A DNA stretch of 64,000 nt from Nitrosospira sp. Nsp2 (GCF_003050965.1 NZ_QAOU01000001.1:62001-126000); one strand, 5' to 3'; numbered from the stretch's first letter, positions 10,422 to 19,815 are shown. Notes: generated by a model from the letters alone, not told the origin. Translations and numbers: made by a program.

Positions 10422-12798
10422 TACATGGGTGGCAGACCATCGCAGCGATTTGTACGCTCTCCTGCGGAGATGGTTTGAGATGGAACGACCACTGTTGCTG
10501 CGATCGGATCTGCGCGCGGCTTTCGATGATTTGAGCGCGGATCATCCTCATTCTCTTGTTGAGACCCCGTTGGAGGAAATTGTAGAGCTCCTGCAAGAAG
10601 CGATATGTCGGCCGCCACTGGTTTACATGGCGTTACGAGAAGATGCCGGTCGCTGGTATTTTATGAGCATTCACCAGCAACAGCTTGTACCCGAGCTTGT
10701 CAGCGTTTCCGACTATCTTGCTTTCAAGGAATTGCTGGTGCATCCGGAAAACGCTCATGAGCTTGTGTTGGAGCTGGATTTCGCTCCGTTCAATCGTGGC
10801 TTTCCGAGACTTACGGAAGTGCGATCAATCGGCCAGGGCGTGATCTTCCTGAACAGGCAGTTGGCAGGCACGCTTTTCACTCAATCCGGAATAGGCACAG
10901 GGAAGCTGTTGCATTTTTTGACAGTGCATAGCATGGATGGGCGGCAACTAATGCTCAGCGGTAATTTTCCCGATGTTGCGGCGCTGCGTACCGGTTTGCG
11001 TCGTGCGCTCGCATTGCTTTGCAAATACCCTGCCGAGACGCCGTGGCAGCAAATTGCGGAGCCACTTAGTGGATTGGGCTTCGCTCCCGGCTGGGGCGGC
11101 ACTGCCGCCCGGGCAACCGATACCATGAGCCTTCTGGTCGATATCCTCGAGGCGCCCTCTCCGTTGATACTGGAAGACTTCCTGGCCCGTATTCCGATGG
11201 TCTCAAAATTGTTGATCCTTTCCCCCCATGGCTATTTCGGCCAGGACCATGTGTTGGGACTACCGGATACTGGCGGCCAGGTAGTGTATATCCTGGATCA
11301 GGTAAGGGCTCTGGAACGGGAGATGAGCGAACGTTTGCTACTGCAGGGCATAGAGGTACGGCCCAAAATCCTGATAGCAACGCGCCTTATTCCCGATGCA
11401 GGCGACACGCTGTGCAACCAGCCGCTTGAGAAAATTCACGGAACACAGAACGCCTGGATCGTGCGCGTTCCGTTTCGCAAAACCAACGGCGAAATTATCA
11501 GGCAGTGGATATCGCGCTTCGAGATATGGCCATACCTGGAAAATTTTGCCCATGACGTTGAAAGAGAAGCGCTGGCACAATTAAGCGGGCGTCCCGATCT
11601 TGTGATTGGCAATTATTCGGACGGAAACCTCGTGGCTTCGTTGATTTCCAAGCGGATGGGAGTGACCCAGTGCAATATTGCGCACGCCTTGGAACAGAGC
11701 AAATATTTGCATTCGGCCTTGCACTGGCAGGAGAACGAAACCCAGTATCATTTCAATTGCCAGTACACTGCTGATCTGATCGCGATGAACAGCGCGGATT
11801 TTATTATTACCAGCACTTATCAGGAAATTGCTGGCACTCCGCACACGGTAGGTCAATATGAGACTTATCGTAATTTCACTATGCCTGGGTTATATCGCGT
11901 CGTGAATGGAATCGATCTCTTCGACCCCAAGTTCAACATTGTTTCACCGGGAGCGGATGCGGAGGTGTATTTCTCCTATCTGGACGATGAACGCCGCCTC
12001 AAGACTCTGTTACCTGAAATTGAGCGTCTACTGTATGGGCATGACCCTGGGGTACCTTGGCGGGGGCAATTTGAGGATCCTTCGAAGCCCTTGATGTTTA
12101 CAATGGCCCGTCTCGACACGGTCAAAAACCTGACGGGATTGGCGGCCTGGTTTGGGCAGTCCCCGGCGTTATCGGCTGCCGCAAATTTACTCGTGATCGG
12201 CGGTCATATCGACCCGGCGCTATCCGCGGATGCCGAGGAGCGAGCCGAGATAGAACACATGCATTCGATAATGAACGAATACGGGCTGGATGGACGTATG
12301 CGCTGGTTGGGCACGCGCCTCGAGAAGAATCTTGCGGGCGAATTGTACCGGCGCGTTGCAGACCGGCGCGGAATTTTTGTTCAGCCAGCTCGATTTGAGG
12401 CATTTGGACTGACCATTATCGAGGCAATGGCGTCAGGCCTTCCGGTTTTCGCCACTTGTTATGGTGGTCCTCGCGAGATCATCCAGCACGGCGTGTCGGG
12501 TTATCACTTTGACCCTAATCATGGCGCGGCGGCCGCTGCCGCAATGGCGGATTTTTTTGAACGTTCAGCAGCTGATCCGGCGTTTTGGGACAAAATCTCC
12601 ACTATGGCTCTGAGGCGAGTCGAATCGCACTACACGTGGCGTCTATATGCGGAACGGATGATGACTTTAACGCGTATTTACGGTTTCTGGAAATTCGTGA
12701 GTAACCTCGAACATGAAGAAACCGTGCGTTATCTGAACATGTTCTATCATTTGCAGTTCCGGCCCATGGCTCAGAAGTTGCGTGACGCTGCTGCCTGA
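10405..12798 (+). CDS. sus: Sucrose synthase
   Basis: This enzyme reversibly converts sucrose and a nucleoside diphosphate to fructose and NDP-glucose, linking sucrose to glycogen or exopolysaccharide precursors. The 797-residue protein has the full sucrose synthase plan: an N-terminal helical regulatory region (residues 1-270), then the GT-B core starting at [15 protein letters not shown] with the [19 protein letters not shown] loop. The [10 protein letters not shown] fructose-site segment follows, and [31 protein letters not shown] carries the E-x7-E motif. The size equals that of ammonia-oxidiser sucrose synthases. The start at 10405 overlaps the SPS gene by 17 bases, so the three genes form one translationally coupled operon. 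Having both synthetic and cleaving enzymes together suggests a sucrose storage or osmolyte cycle. Confidence 0.96.
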   Translation: MIQKFDTWVADHRSDLYALLRRWFEMERPLLLRSDLRAAFDDLSADHPHSLVETPLEEIVELLQEAICRPPLVYMALREDAGRWYFMSIHQQQLVPELVSVSDYLAFKELLVHPENAHELVLELDFAPFNRGFPRLTEVRSIGQGVIFLNRQLAGTLFTQSGIGTGKLLHFLTVHSMDGRQLMLSGNFPDVAALRTGLRRALALLCKYPAETPWQQIAEPLSGLGFAPGWGGTAARATDTMSLLVDILEAPSPLILEDFLARIPMVSKLLILSPHGYFGQDHVLGLPDTGGQVVYILDQVRALEREMSERLLLQGIEVRPKILIATRLIPDAGDTLCNQPLEKIHGTQNAWIVRVPFRKTNGEIIRQWISRFEIWPYLENFAHDVEREALAQLSGRPDLVIGNYSDGNLVASLISKRMGVTQCNIAHALEQSKYLHSALHWQENETQYHFNCQYTADLIAMNSADFIITSTYQEIAGTPHTVGQYETYRNFTMPGLYRVVNGIDLFDPKFNIVSPGADAEVYFSYLDDERRLKTLLPEIERLLYGHDPGVPWRGQFEDPSKPLMFTMARLDTVKNLTGLAAWFGQSPALSAAANLLVIGGHIDPALSADAEERAEIEHMHSIMNEYGLDGRMRWLGTRLEKNLAGELYRRVADRRGIFVQPARFEAFGLTIIEAMASGLPVFATCYGGPREIIQHGVSGYHFDPNHGAAAAAAMADFFERSAADPAFWDKISTMALRRVESHYTWRLYAERMMTLTRIYGFWKFVSNLEHEETVRYLNMFYHLQFRPMAQKLRDAAA

Positions 12799-12863
12799 TA
12801 CTGAGGTAAGGGGAGAATTAATCGGCAGTCAGGTTGTGTGTTTATTTATCGGGAGTAGCTTGC

Positions 12864-13622
12864 TTAGTGTCTGACATCTCCCGCGAGGGGAGTATAAGAG
12901 GCCAATTTTTTGAAGATGCTACGAAGATGGTCTGTTACAGTAAATGTACTGATTCCCAGGATAGCGGCTATTTCGGAAGTGGTCTTGCCCTCCTTGATCC
13001 AATTAATTATTTCGGTTTCGCGGCGGGTCAGCTGGTTATTCCCGGGGCTCGAAAACGATTGGCCGAGCTGGGCGTGCAAGGGTAGCGGATCTATTTTGCC
13101 CAATGCGCTATCGAGAAACGGAAGGAGAATATTGAAGGCGCTAAATGAGGAAGTGGCGAATTTTTTCCCTGAGCCGAAAATTATGTAAAGACAATCGTGC
13201 TGTCCGCGTTTATCGCTAATGCCATGGATCAATATGGATTGCATGCCTTGGGATGCCACTCCGAGGGGACATTGAAGGGCCCGATCTTCAAGTAGAAAGC
13301 CGGTTTCGCCGACGCTTAGCTCATACGGTCTTCTACCCAACTCGATCCAGCGGTTGAAGAGTCCCTGAAGCAACGGGGACAGACTGGATACATCCGAATG
13401 TTGTGTCCTCACGCCTATCAAGGCAGAGACGATATCATGACGGATAAGGTTCGAATGAAAATCACCCCATGCCGCGAGCATGATTTCATGTGGCAGATAG
13501 TGCTGTATTTCTCCCTGTAGCCATAGGAAAAGATCGTAATGCCGCCGGACTGCCATCCATTCGCGGATGATTCTGCCGTATCGTTCTACCTGTTCGGCAG
13601 AGAGAGAGAAGGGCAAACCCAT
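12864..13622 (-). CDS. epsA: LuxR-family regulator, EpsA type (exosortase/EPS-associated)
   Basis: This DNA-binding transcription factor has 252 residues. The first 180 form a GAF-like/autoinducer-like sensory region beginning LSAEQVERYGRIIREWMAVRRHYDLFLWLQGEIQ, typical of the PEP-CTERM/XrtB-associated regulator EpsA. A LuxR-type helix-turn-helix fills the C-terminus (LTRRETEIINWIKEGKTTSEIAAILGISTFTVTDHLRSIFKKL). The start at 13622 fits the family N-terminus; the frame is open to 13715 but that extension is Arg/Lys-rich and unlike the family. It converges on the sucrose operon and could regulate exopolysaccharide genes elsewhere. No exosortase gene is in the window. Ligand and targets are unknown. 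Confidence 0.85.
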   Translation of the reverse strand: MGLPFSLSAEQVERYGRIIREWMAVRRHYDLFLWLQGEIQHYLPHEIMLAAWGDFHSNLIRHDIVSALIGVRTQHSDVSSLSPLLQGLFNRWIELGRRPYELSVGETGFLLEDRALQCPLGVASQGMQSILIHGISDKRGQHDCLYIIFGSGKKFATSSFSAFNILLPFLDSALGKIDPLPLHAQLGQSFSSPGNNQLTRRETEIINWIKEGKTTSEIAAILGISTFTVTDHLRSIFKKLASYTPLAGDVRH

Positions 13623-14286
13623 ATGTGCTTCGCTTTTGAAAGGAAAACTGCCTGCTTTTGCTTGGCGTCGGCGATTGAATATATGTTGTATAACCTTATA
13701 AGAAGGTAAAAGCAAAATCCGTGCCGCCTTTTAATATGAGGATTTTCAAAAGTAAAAAAGGTTTCATTGCCCGAGATGTAAGGAAAGCCGACGGATGGTT
13801 TCGACATAAGACGGACGCGTCAGGTCATTCCTCATGACGCCCGCTGCGTATATGCCGTTTGTCATATAAATAAAAGCGAAGGAAATGCATGCGATAACCC
13901 ACCTCGGCTGAGCGCAAGATGTCATATCGTTTGCGACCCTCCTCCTGATAACAAGCGGCCAGTCATCCCTCACGCGTCATGGGATTTCCTTGTTGACCGG
14001 TTTTATTGTTGATAAAATAAACCCTATTTTTCGGGTGGTTCTGCTGTGTTGTGTTTTCCATCGCGTTGAGATAGCATGCGCGCCCCGGGCGGGACAGGCA
14101 GCAGAACATTTAGTATGGATAGAGGGGAGTTTGCGCGTTTCGATACAGCCCCGTAGAACTTCCGTGTCTTGCTGTGGGCTATTCTGTTAAGGCTTTGCCC
14201 ACGCTCGCTTTTATCTCCAATGACGTATCAATGCTGTGTGACATTCTGGTTTCGACGGGCGGAAAAGATTCCGCCAAGGAGTATTC
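13623..14286. other. Gene-free region between epsA and the polyglutamine protein
   Basis: About 660 bases contain no supported gene. Short open frames on either strand lack ribosome binding sites and family resemblance. The part nearest epsA (13690-13780) is AT-rich and is the likely promoter region of that regulator. Just before 14287 a clean AAGGAG (14276-14281) serves the polyglutamine gene. Confidence 0.4.
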
Positions 14287-14871
14287 GTGAACAAAAGTAT
14301 TATCAGCCTTGCCTTTGCATTCGTCCTCCCATGGTCAGCTCCCGCTTCATCGCAACCACAGCAACGACAGCAACAACAGCAACAACAACAGCAACAACAG
14401 CAACAACAACAGCAACAACAGCAACAACAACAGCAACAACAGCAACAACAGCAACAACAGCAACAACAGCAACAACAGCAACAACAGCAACAACAGCAAC
14501 AACAGCAACAACAGCAACAGCAGCAACAACAACAACAACCGCTACCCCAAGGTGATGGCTGGCGCCTCATCCGATCGGTTCAGCTGGGAAATTCGGGTAA
14601 TTATATTCATATGGTCCTGATTGACGTCAGCCGAGACGCCGACAAAGCAGTTTATGGCGCTGCACTCAGTAAATTATGCCGGTCACAGCCTGACTTCTGC
14701 CGGGTCAGGTTTTGGAACGAAGCCCGCTACGTCCCCGACTCCATTTCTTTTACTGATGCACAATTCAAAGCCCTGAGAGCAGAGTACGTATTCAACCGTG
14801 CGGGAGGTGTCCAGGAGCTGCGATACGCCTGCACGGCAGTACCCGACAAGAATCAGTGTTTTTCACATTGA
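14287..14871 (+). CDS. Secreted protein with a 57-residue polyglutamine tract
   Basis: The function is unknown. The 194-residue product starts with GTG at 14287, five bases after AAGGAG. A short signal peptide (MNKSIISLAFAFVLPWSAPASS) predicts export and cleavage near residue 22. After QPQQR comes an uninterrupted run of 57 glutamines (residues 28-84) encoded by mixed CAG and CAA codons. A compact C-terminal domain of about 105 residues follows; it begins GDGWRLIRSVQLGNSGNYIHMV, has four cysteines (two as CRSQPDFCR, two near the end) suggesting disulfides, and ends CFSH. Poly-Q runs of this length are rare in bacteria. Because the repeat is made of triplets, slippage would change tract length without a frameshift. 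The protein stands alone between large non-coding stretches. Confidence 0.78.
   Translation: MNKSIISLAFAFVLPWSAPASSQPQQRQQQQQQQQQQQQQQQQQQQQQQQQQQQQQQQQQQQQQQQQQQQQQQQQQQQQQQQQQPLPQGDGWRLIRSVQLGNSGNYIHMVLIDVSRDADKAVYGAALSKLCRSQPDFCRVRFWNEARYVPDSISFTDAQFKALRAEYVFNRAGGVQELRYACTAVPDKNQCFSH
14368..14538 (+). repeat. CAG/CAA trinucleotide repeat (57 codons)
   Basis: The 171 bases consist only of CAG and CAA triplets, mostly as CAGCAACAA nonamer units with occasional extra CAA. They encode the polyglutamine run. All three frames of each strand stay open across it, giving spurious Ser-Asn, Thr-Ala, Leu and Cys runs. Mixing the two codons lowers repeat purity, which in other organisms stabilises such tracts. 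Confidence 0.97.
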
Positions 14872-15003
14872 TGCAGGCATTGATGACGGGGAGTGAGCGC
14901 GTCGTGGTCGTAACACATCTATATCGATGGTCGTTCTGTCTAGGCAGATGCGGGGCTCGAGCGTAGTGATCGAATTTTTTACGTGCGAAAACAGGACGTT
15001 TAT

Positions 15004-15393
15004 ATGTCACGTCAGCTGATTAGTTCAGGCTCTACTTTCGAGCATGAGATCGGGTATTCAAGGGCCGTTGTCGAGGGCGATTGGATTTTCGTATCCGGCA
15101 CGACCGGATTTGACTATAGCAGAATGACGATATCCGAAGACCTGTTGGAGCAGGCGGAGCAATGCTTCAAGAATATCGAGGCTGCCCTAAATGAAGCGGG
15201 GGCAACTTTACGCGATGTTGTTCGGGTGATCTACGTCTTACCGGTCGCCGAGGATTTTCCCAAGTGCTGGCCGATTTTACGTAAATATCTGGGGGAAACC
15301 AGGCCTGCAGCAATGATGATCTCGGCTGGTCTTTCCGATCCACGCATGCGTATCGAAATCCAGGTTACGGCTCATCGTAAGCTCAGCGCCTGA
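15004..15393 (+). CDS. RidA family protein (reactive intermediate deaminase-like)
   Basis: Rid proteins form trimers, and the RidA subgroup hydrolyses reactive enamine/imine intermediates released by PLP enzymes. This 129-residue protein has the fold's signatures: GYSRAVVEGDWIFVSGTTG near the N-terminus, QAEQCFKNIEAALNEAGATLRDVVRV in the middle and the strand MRIEIQVTAHRKL at the end. The strictly conserved arginine of true RidA (in the segment before the end, usually PxRxxV) appears as TRPAAMMISAGL. It may therefore belong to another Rid subgroup and lack classical activity. The start at 15004 has CAGGACG eight bases upstream. It appears monocistronic. Confidence 0.88.
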   Translation: MSRQLISSGSTFEHEIGYSRAVVEGDWIFVSGTTGFDYSRMTISEDLLEQAEQCFKNIEAALNEAGATLRDVVRVIYVLPVAEDFPKCWPILRKYLGETRPAAMMISAGLSDPRMRIEIQVTAHRKLSA

Positions 15394-15499
15394 ACTGGTC
15401 CATCCAGGCCGTGGCCAGTTGTTTAGTGGAATCAGAAAGGTAGGTTGAGTACCGGTTTAGGGGCTCGAAACATACAAAACGCAAGGAGGAACGAACTTA

Positions 15500-15886
15500 A
15501 TGGCTTCAACAAACAAAGTCTTTATTAGCTTTGCCCTGAGGGATATAAAGCTGCGCGACCAACTTCTTGAGCAATTGAATAAGGAGCAGACAGGATTAAC
15601 CTTCGTGGACATGCCGGTCAAGCAGTCATGGGAACCGGCGTGGAAGGAGGAGTGCCGGGAAAAAGTTACCGACTGTGATGGAGTGATTGGCCTGGTAACA
15701 AAAAATATTGTCCGGGCAGATGGTCAGCTATGGGAACTACGCTGCGCTTATGAAGGCAAGATGCCGGTCCTGCTCATTCACGGGGATAATGAAAAACTAC
15801 CCTCCAAACTTCCTGACCCTGTGAATGATCGCGAAATTGATGCCTGGACTTCATCCACTATTTCAGCATTCCTAAAAAGGTTGTGA
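15500..15886 (+). CDS. Stand-alone TIR-domain protein (ThsB-like)
   Basis: The 128-residue protein is a single TIR-like domain of the kind found in bacterial immune proteins. The first strand KVFISFALRD, the second strand LTFVDMP, the CDGVIGLVTKNI strand-helix and the LWELRCAYEGKMPVLLIHG segment follow the order of TIR/ThsB folds. Glu79 in WEL is in the place of the NADase glutamate. TIR enzymes cleave NAD+ or make cyclic ADP-ribose signals, so a role in antiphage signalling is possible. However, no ThsA or other obvious effector gene is adjacent. A strong AAGGAGG (15483-15489) lies ten bases before the start. It lacks a transmembrane helix or partner domain. Confidence 0.72.
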   Translation: MASTNKVFISFALRDIKLRDQLLEQLNKEQTGLTFVDMPVKQSWEPAWKEECREKVTDCDGVIGLVTKNIVRADGQLWELRCAYEGKMPVLLIHGDNEKLPSKLPDPVNDREIDAWTSSTISAFLKRL

Positions 15887-16090
15887 GGCAATATTGACCA
15901 CCAGCAAAAAGAAATGACCAATATGGGAAAGTATTTACTTGATGCATGCTCTCGGCAGGTCTCGTTTTCCTGCCGAGGTCGTTGCTGCTTTCATTAGCTT
16001 CTTTCCAGTCCATGCGTGTTATCGCCACGCATAAATACGGGGCGCTTCAAGACACTCTTTACCCGTGCCGAAGATTGCCAGGCAGCAACC

Positions 16091-17350
16091 CTAACGCAAT
16101 ATTCGTAAATCTGCGACTCGGTGCTCGATCTTCTGCATCACTGCACGGTAGGCTGGCGAATCAATTTCGGTAAAGCGGCGTTTGAATTCCGCCTCTGACA
16201 AGTATTCGGGAAGATCCTTCCACTCCGGCATCAGATCCCTATCTTCAATTCCCGATGCCATCTGGCCTCGCAGGTCCCGTGCGGAGTCTTCGCTAGCCAC
16301 CGCCTTTTCACCGAATTTCGTACCCGCTCGGTCAGCGGCAATGTCATTGAATGAGAATCCGCTACCATAACGCGAGTCATCGATTTCCTTATACAAGCCG
16401 ATTGCGTCTGCAAGCGCCGTGTCCGCATAGGCGGCGATAGCAGCGGACACCATGAAGTGCTTTGCAAAATCATCACGTCCGTCAAGCGTGATCTTTTGAG
16501 GCGGGGGATGAGGCCACCTTGCTGCCTCCGGTAGCAGTTTTTCGAGGGAAATCCCCAGCACGTGGAAAGTCGCGACTAAAATCATCGCGCGATTATCCGC
16601 CATCGCCTCTCCCGCCGATTGAGCGGGGGACGTGCCGCGCGCTAATTGCGACAGGATGGTTGCTAGGGATCCAACCCCTCCGTTTCGGGTGCTGTTTGCC
16701 GCCAGCAGAGACTGATAGCTAAGTAGCCGCCCGCGTTCATGCTCGTCAACCATCGACGCTTTCATGTCATGTGGGAAAGCATCGATCCAACGGTAAACAA
16801 CGACCAGTTCGTCCCTCGATATTCTGATTTGTCGCAGCGCGTCGAACCCGGCCCAATATTCGGAGTCGCGGCGTAGCCAATCTTCGACCCGAAGAGCGAT
16901 TAATTCAGTAAATGCATCGGGAAGTGGTAGTTTCCCGATACGTACGGACCGAAGCGCCGGAAGCCCATCTGTCTGAAGGAGGGTGCCCTCAAGGTTCAAA
17001 TAGCCGTTAATGGCAGGCAGGGCTGTTGAAGTCATCGGCAGGCTGAGGCGGATGATGGCACTGCGGTCTGCAACAGCTACTTGGGCACTGCCATTCCCTA
17101 GACGGCTTGCCAGGTAATTCGCCGCTAAATCGGCGTCCGCCGGTCTGACTCTAGCTACCGCAAGCATTCCGGGGCTCGCCCGATGGCGATGTGTATCGAT
17201 GATCGCTTTGGCACGACCCACATGTTCAGGCGTGAGAATCACCTTACGGTCGGTACGAGGTCGATCTTCGATGGCTAACCAAAGGATAGTCAGCAGCGCC
17301 AGAGGTACAGCAACCAGCACGCCAACGACAGGAAGGGCATATTTTCGCAT
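16091..17350 (-). CDS. Unknown membrane-anchored protein, 419 residues
   Basis: I do not recognise a named family. The start at 17350 gives an N-terminal helix (residues 6-28, LPVVGVLVAVPLALLTILWL) that acts as a signal anchor, followed by a large soluble region likely facing the periplasm. Conserved-looking segments are HVGRAKAIIDTHRHRASPGM early on, VSAAIAAYADTALADAIGLYKEIDDSRYGSGFSFNDIAADRAGTKFGE in the last third, and LPEYLSEAEFKRRF near the end. The second of these has the look of a Ca2+/Zn-independent structural core, but no catalytic motif stands out. Upstream lies a gene-poor region; the neighbour downstream is the convergent TIR gene. Function cannot be assigned. Confidence 0.65.
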   Translation of the reverse strand: MRKYALPVVGVLVAVPLALLTILWLAIEDRPRTDRKVILTPEHVGRAKAIIDTHRHRASPGMLAVARVRPADADLAANYLASRLGNGSAQVAVADRSAIIRLSLPMTSTALPAINGYLNLEGTLLQTDGLPALRSVRIGKLPLPDAFTELIALRVEDWLRRDSEYWAGFDALRQIRISRDELVVVYRWIDAFPHDMKASMVDEHERGRLLSYQSLLAANSTRNGGVGSLATILSQLARGTSPAQSAGEAMADNRAMILVATFHVLGISLEKLLPEAARWPHPPPQKITLDGRDDFAKHFMVSAAIAAYADTALADAIGLYKEIDDSRYGSGFSFNDIAADRAGTKFGEKAVASEDSARDLRGQMASGIEDRDLMPEWKDLPEYLSEAEFKRRFTEIDSPAYRAVMQKIEHRVADLRILR

Positions 17351-18105
17351 GCAATCTCGTTTGTTTTCGCCCGATACCTGATTTGGAAAAACCAAACTCT
17401 TAAGCCAACTGTTCGGACCACAATGCAGCGATAGAAATCAGACGCTCGCCGGCAAACAATGACAATTAACACAGCGCAGGAGCGGGAGCAAGGCCTTCGG
17501 TTGAGCTTCTGATTCTGAGAAGCATCGAATGCTCTTGGCGGGCGACACCAATGGAGAAAAAGGCGTACAGCACAGGAGCCACCTCAGCCGTGGTTATTGA
17601 AGCTCGGACTAACGTTCTGGGTCTGCCTTCTCGGACTCCTCGTGAAGGAGCGGTCGAGGCAGTCTACGGTGCGCCTCGGGGCGCGTTTGGGGTGGCGCTG
17701 TCGCGTGCTTGCGACCGTAGCCCGGTGCTTGCGACCGTAGCCCGGTGCCTGCGTCCGAATCTGGGCGTACGGGAGCAACCCTTGAACAACTCCTTCACGT
17801 AGCGCATTGCTGGGAAATTGGGACGATCACAAGGCATCCACCATCCTTACGGAGGTCGTAGGCTGGGTCTACGACACGACCGCAAGGAGTCGACGCGGTG
17901 AGCCGCTCGATTTGGCCGCAACCCTAACGGATATGCCTTCGCGGATGGTCTGCTTTGTCACGCTTCCTAGAACACTTCCTGGACAGGCGCCGGCCATTGG
18001 ATCATCCGTTCACGTCGTTGCCTTTCGGCCCTCCGCAAAACCTAACGTTGCGCTCGTGAGACTTGCAGGAGGCTCCTTGGAAATAACTAATGGCTGAGTT
18101 ATTGT
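17351..18105. other. Gene-poor region with short tandem repeats
   Basis: About 750 bases hold no gene I can support. Two plus-strand open frames (17551-17802 and 17807-18097) lack ribosome binding sites, and their translations resemble no family I know. They could be decayed remnants. A 20-base tandem repeat lies at 17705-17757 and is listed separately. Confidence 0.4.
17705..17757. repeat. 20-base tandem direct repeat
   Basis: The unit GTGCTTGCGACCGTAGCCCG occurs twice head to tail (17705-17724 and 17725-17744). A degraded third copy starts GTGCCTGCGTCCG at 17745. Two perfect copies without spacers are not a CRISPR array. It may reflect replication slippage in non-coding DNA. Confidence 0.85.
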
Positions 18106-18657
18106 TTACCAGTACGGCCGGCCGTATCCCCCCCAGTATGGACCGTAATAGCCGTATCCGTAATATGGACTCATACCCCAGGGGCCCCAGCCACCATAGC
18201 CTCCGTAACCATAGCCGTATGGATTGGCTTGATAAATCGGCCACATATATATGGCCGTGGAGGACAGCAGCGGCAGCCGGACTGTCTTTTTGCCTATTTG
18301 GCGTTCAATATCGCCTTCCAATTCTCCGGCAACGGTAATTTCCCGGTCCTTTTTATACACTGCGGGATCAAGAAATTCGGCGCTTTTTACAACAAAACGC
18401 CCCTCGCTTTGTTTTGTCGATTGAGGGCGGCCGGTGTAGTCCAGCGGATAGGACAATACCTGTACCAGAGTTTCGTTTTCTTCATTCTCAACATCGATTA
18501 TTACTCCACCCCATCGCACAAGAGTACCTTTATAACTGTTCGGGTCCGTACTGGCCTGCGTATAGGAGAGTTTCGATACAGGCACATTTTTCACCGCCGC
18601 GGGAAGTCCGGCACAGGCGCTCAAAAATGCGCATAGTGGCAATACATAGAGTCTCAT
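18106..18657 (-). CDS. slp: Slp-family outer membrane lipoprotein with Tyr/Gly/Trp-rich tail
   Basis: This 183-residue lipoprotein has a signal sequence ending in the lipobox LSAC (Cys15), so it is lipidated and probably anchored in the outer membrane. Residues 22-140 match the starvation-inducible Slp family: LSYTQASTDPNSYKGTLVRWGGVIIDVENEENETLVQVLSYPLD, then SEGRFVVKSAEFLDPAVYKKDREITVAGELEG. The last 40 residues form an unusual tail of PYGYGYGGYGGWGPWG-type repeats ending PYW, which could mediate adhesion or stacking at the surface. GGGGA lies six bases before the ATG at 18657. In enterobacteria Slp is induced by starvation and acid; regulation here is unknown. Confidence 0.88.
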   Translation of the reverse strand: MRLYVLPLCAFLSACAGLPAAVKNVPVSKLSYTQASTDPNSYKGTLVRWGGVIIDVENEENETLVQVLSYPLDYTGRPQSTKQSEGRFVVKSAEFLDPAVYKKDREITVAGELEGDIERQIGKKTVRLPLLSSTAIYMWPIYQANPYGYGYGGYGGWGPWGMSPYYGYGYYGPYWGGYGRPYW

Positions 18658-18785
18658 GTTTGGTCCCCTTTGATTTCAAAAGTGCATGCCCGCCGACGCG
18701 CATCAGCCATTGCAAGCGTAGTACGAAACATTAGACAGTTATCACGAGTGATGATTCCAGTACGAGCTTAATGTAGAGGCTGATT

Positions 18786-19664
18786 TCAGGTATCTTTCCG
18801 GCCCCGGAGAAAATTGACAAGCATGCGGTTAACTTCAGCAGGCGCTTCATTTTGTACCCAATGGCTCGAATCCGGTATTCGATGTATACAAACGCGAGGC
18901 GCTACCTCATCGAGCCCATCGAGGAGTTCAATTCCGAGCGCGGGATCAAGCTCTCCCCAGATCACCAGAGTTTCAGCCTGGATGGGCATGAGGATTGCAG
19001 ACTTACCCATTGTCGCCATGGTTACATTCGCCCGATAGTAATTCAGCGCCGCGGTGAGGGCGCCCGGCGAGGCGAGAGCCTGGATGTATTGTTCGATATC
19101 TTCCGTGTTGAAAGCCAGTTTCCGCGCTTGGCCCCGCTCGAACATCTTCCTCAGTACCCGATAGTTTCGCGACGACAGAACAAACTCGGGTAAGCGCTGC
19201 AATAAAAAGAACAGGACATACCAACTTCTGAGCATTTGTCGGGGGTATCGCACCTTTTGAAAGTAAATTTTCAAATGGGGAGCGTTGAGTATGATGAGTT
19301 TGTCCACCAGTTGCGGATATTGACCCGCGAACATCCACGCGATAACGCCGCCCCAGTCGTGTCCAACGATATGCGACCTTGAATAACCGGTTGCATGCAC
19401 CAGGGCGGCCACGTCTCTTACCAGATGTTCCAGTCGATAGGCATTTTTATCTTGCGGGCGGCCCGAGAGGTTATATCCGCGCAAATCGGGCACAAGCACG
19501 GAAAAGCCGGCGTCCGCCAAGACCGGTATTTGCCGTCGCCATGAGTGCCAATTTTCAGGAAAGCCGTGAAGCAAAATAACCGGCGGACCTATTCCAGCCC
19601 TCACGACATGCAACTGGACGCCATCTGCCAGGATGTGTTCATGATGAAATGACGCTTCTGTCAA
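18786..19664 (-). CDS. Alpha/beta hydrolase, epoxide hydrolase-like
   Basis: This enzyme belongs to the haloalkane dehalogenase/epoxide hydrolase branch. The oxyanion motif HGFPENWHSW, the DLRGYNLSGRP loop and the nucleophile elbow GHDWGG (aspartate nucleophile) are diagnostic. A charge-relay Asp lies in WGELDPALG and the catalytic His in SSHWVQNEAP. A cap domain with Tyr residues sits between. The start is uncertain. TTG at 19664, with GAGAG upstream, gives 292 residues and an N-terminus (SFHHEHILADGVQLHVV) like relatives. The frame continues to a GTG at 19787, but that adds a 41-residue stretch unlike the family. The natural substrate is unknown. Confidence 0.85.
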   Translation of the reverse strand: MTEASFHHEHILADGVQLHVVRAGIGPPVILLHGFPENWHSWRRQIPVLADAGFSVLVPDLRGYNLSGRPQDKNAYRLEHLVRDVAALVHATGYSRSHIVGHDWGGVIAWMFAGQYPQLVDKLIILNAPHLKIYFQKVRYPRQMLRSWYVLFFLLQRLPEFVLSSRNYRVLRKMFERGQARKLAFNTEDIEQYIQALASPGALTAALNYYRANVTMATMGKSAILMPIQAETLVIWGELDPALGIELLDGLDEVAPRVCIHRIPDSSHWVQNEAPAEVNRMLVNFLRGRKDT

Positions 19665-19815
19665 TGCATTACTCTCAAGCTCCGCCTTTCGCTGCCAAGG
19701 GCTCCGTCGCGGGATTCGCTCTTCACTATTCTCGGCAAAGAAGGCGAGACCAGCATTGGATGGCGCCCTATCAGGCGTGACCCACACCGGTTACCAATCG
19801 AGCGCCCAATGAAGT

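Noticed and set aside
14211-14570. Minus-strand open frames of polycysteine and polyleucine across the triplet repeat
   Set aside because: They arise only because the CAG/CAA repeat keeps every frame open; they lack start signals and any domain.
17705-17757. Possible CRISPR array
   Set aside because: Only two perfect 20-base copies lie head to tail with no spacers and no cas genes nearby.
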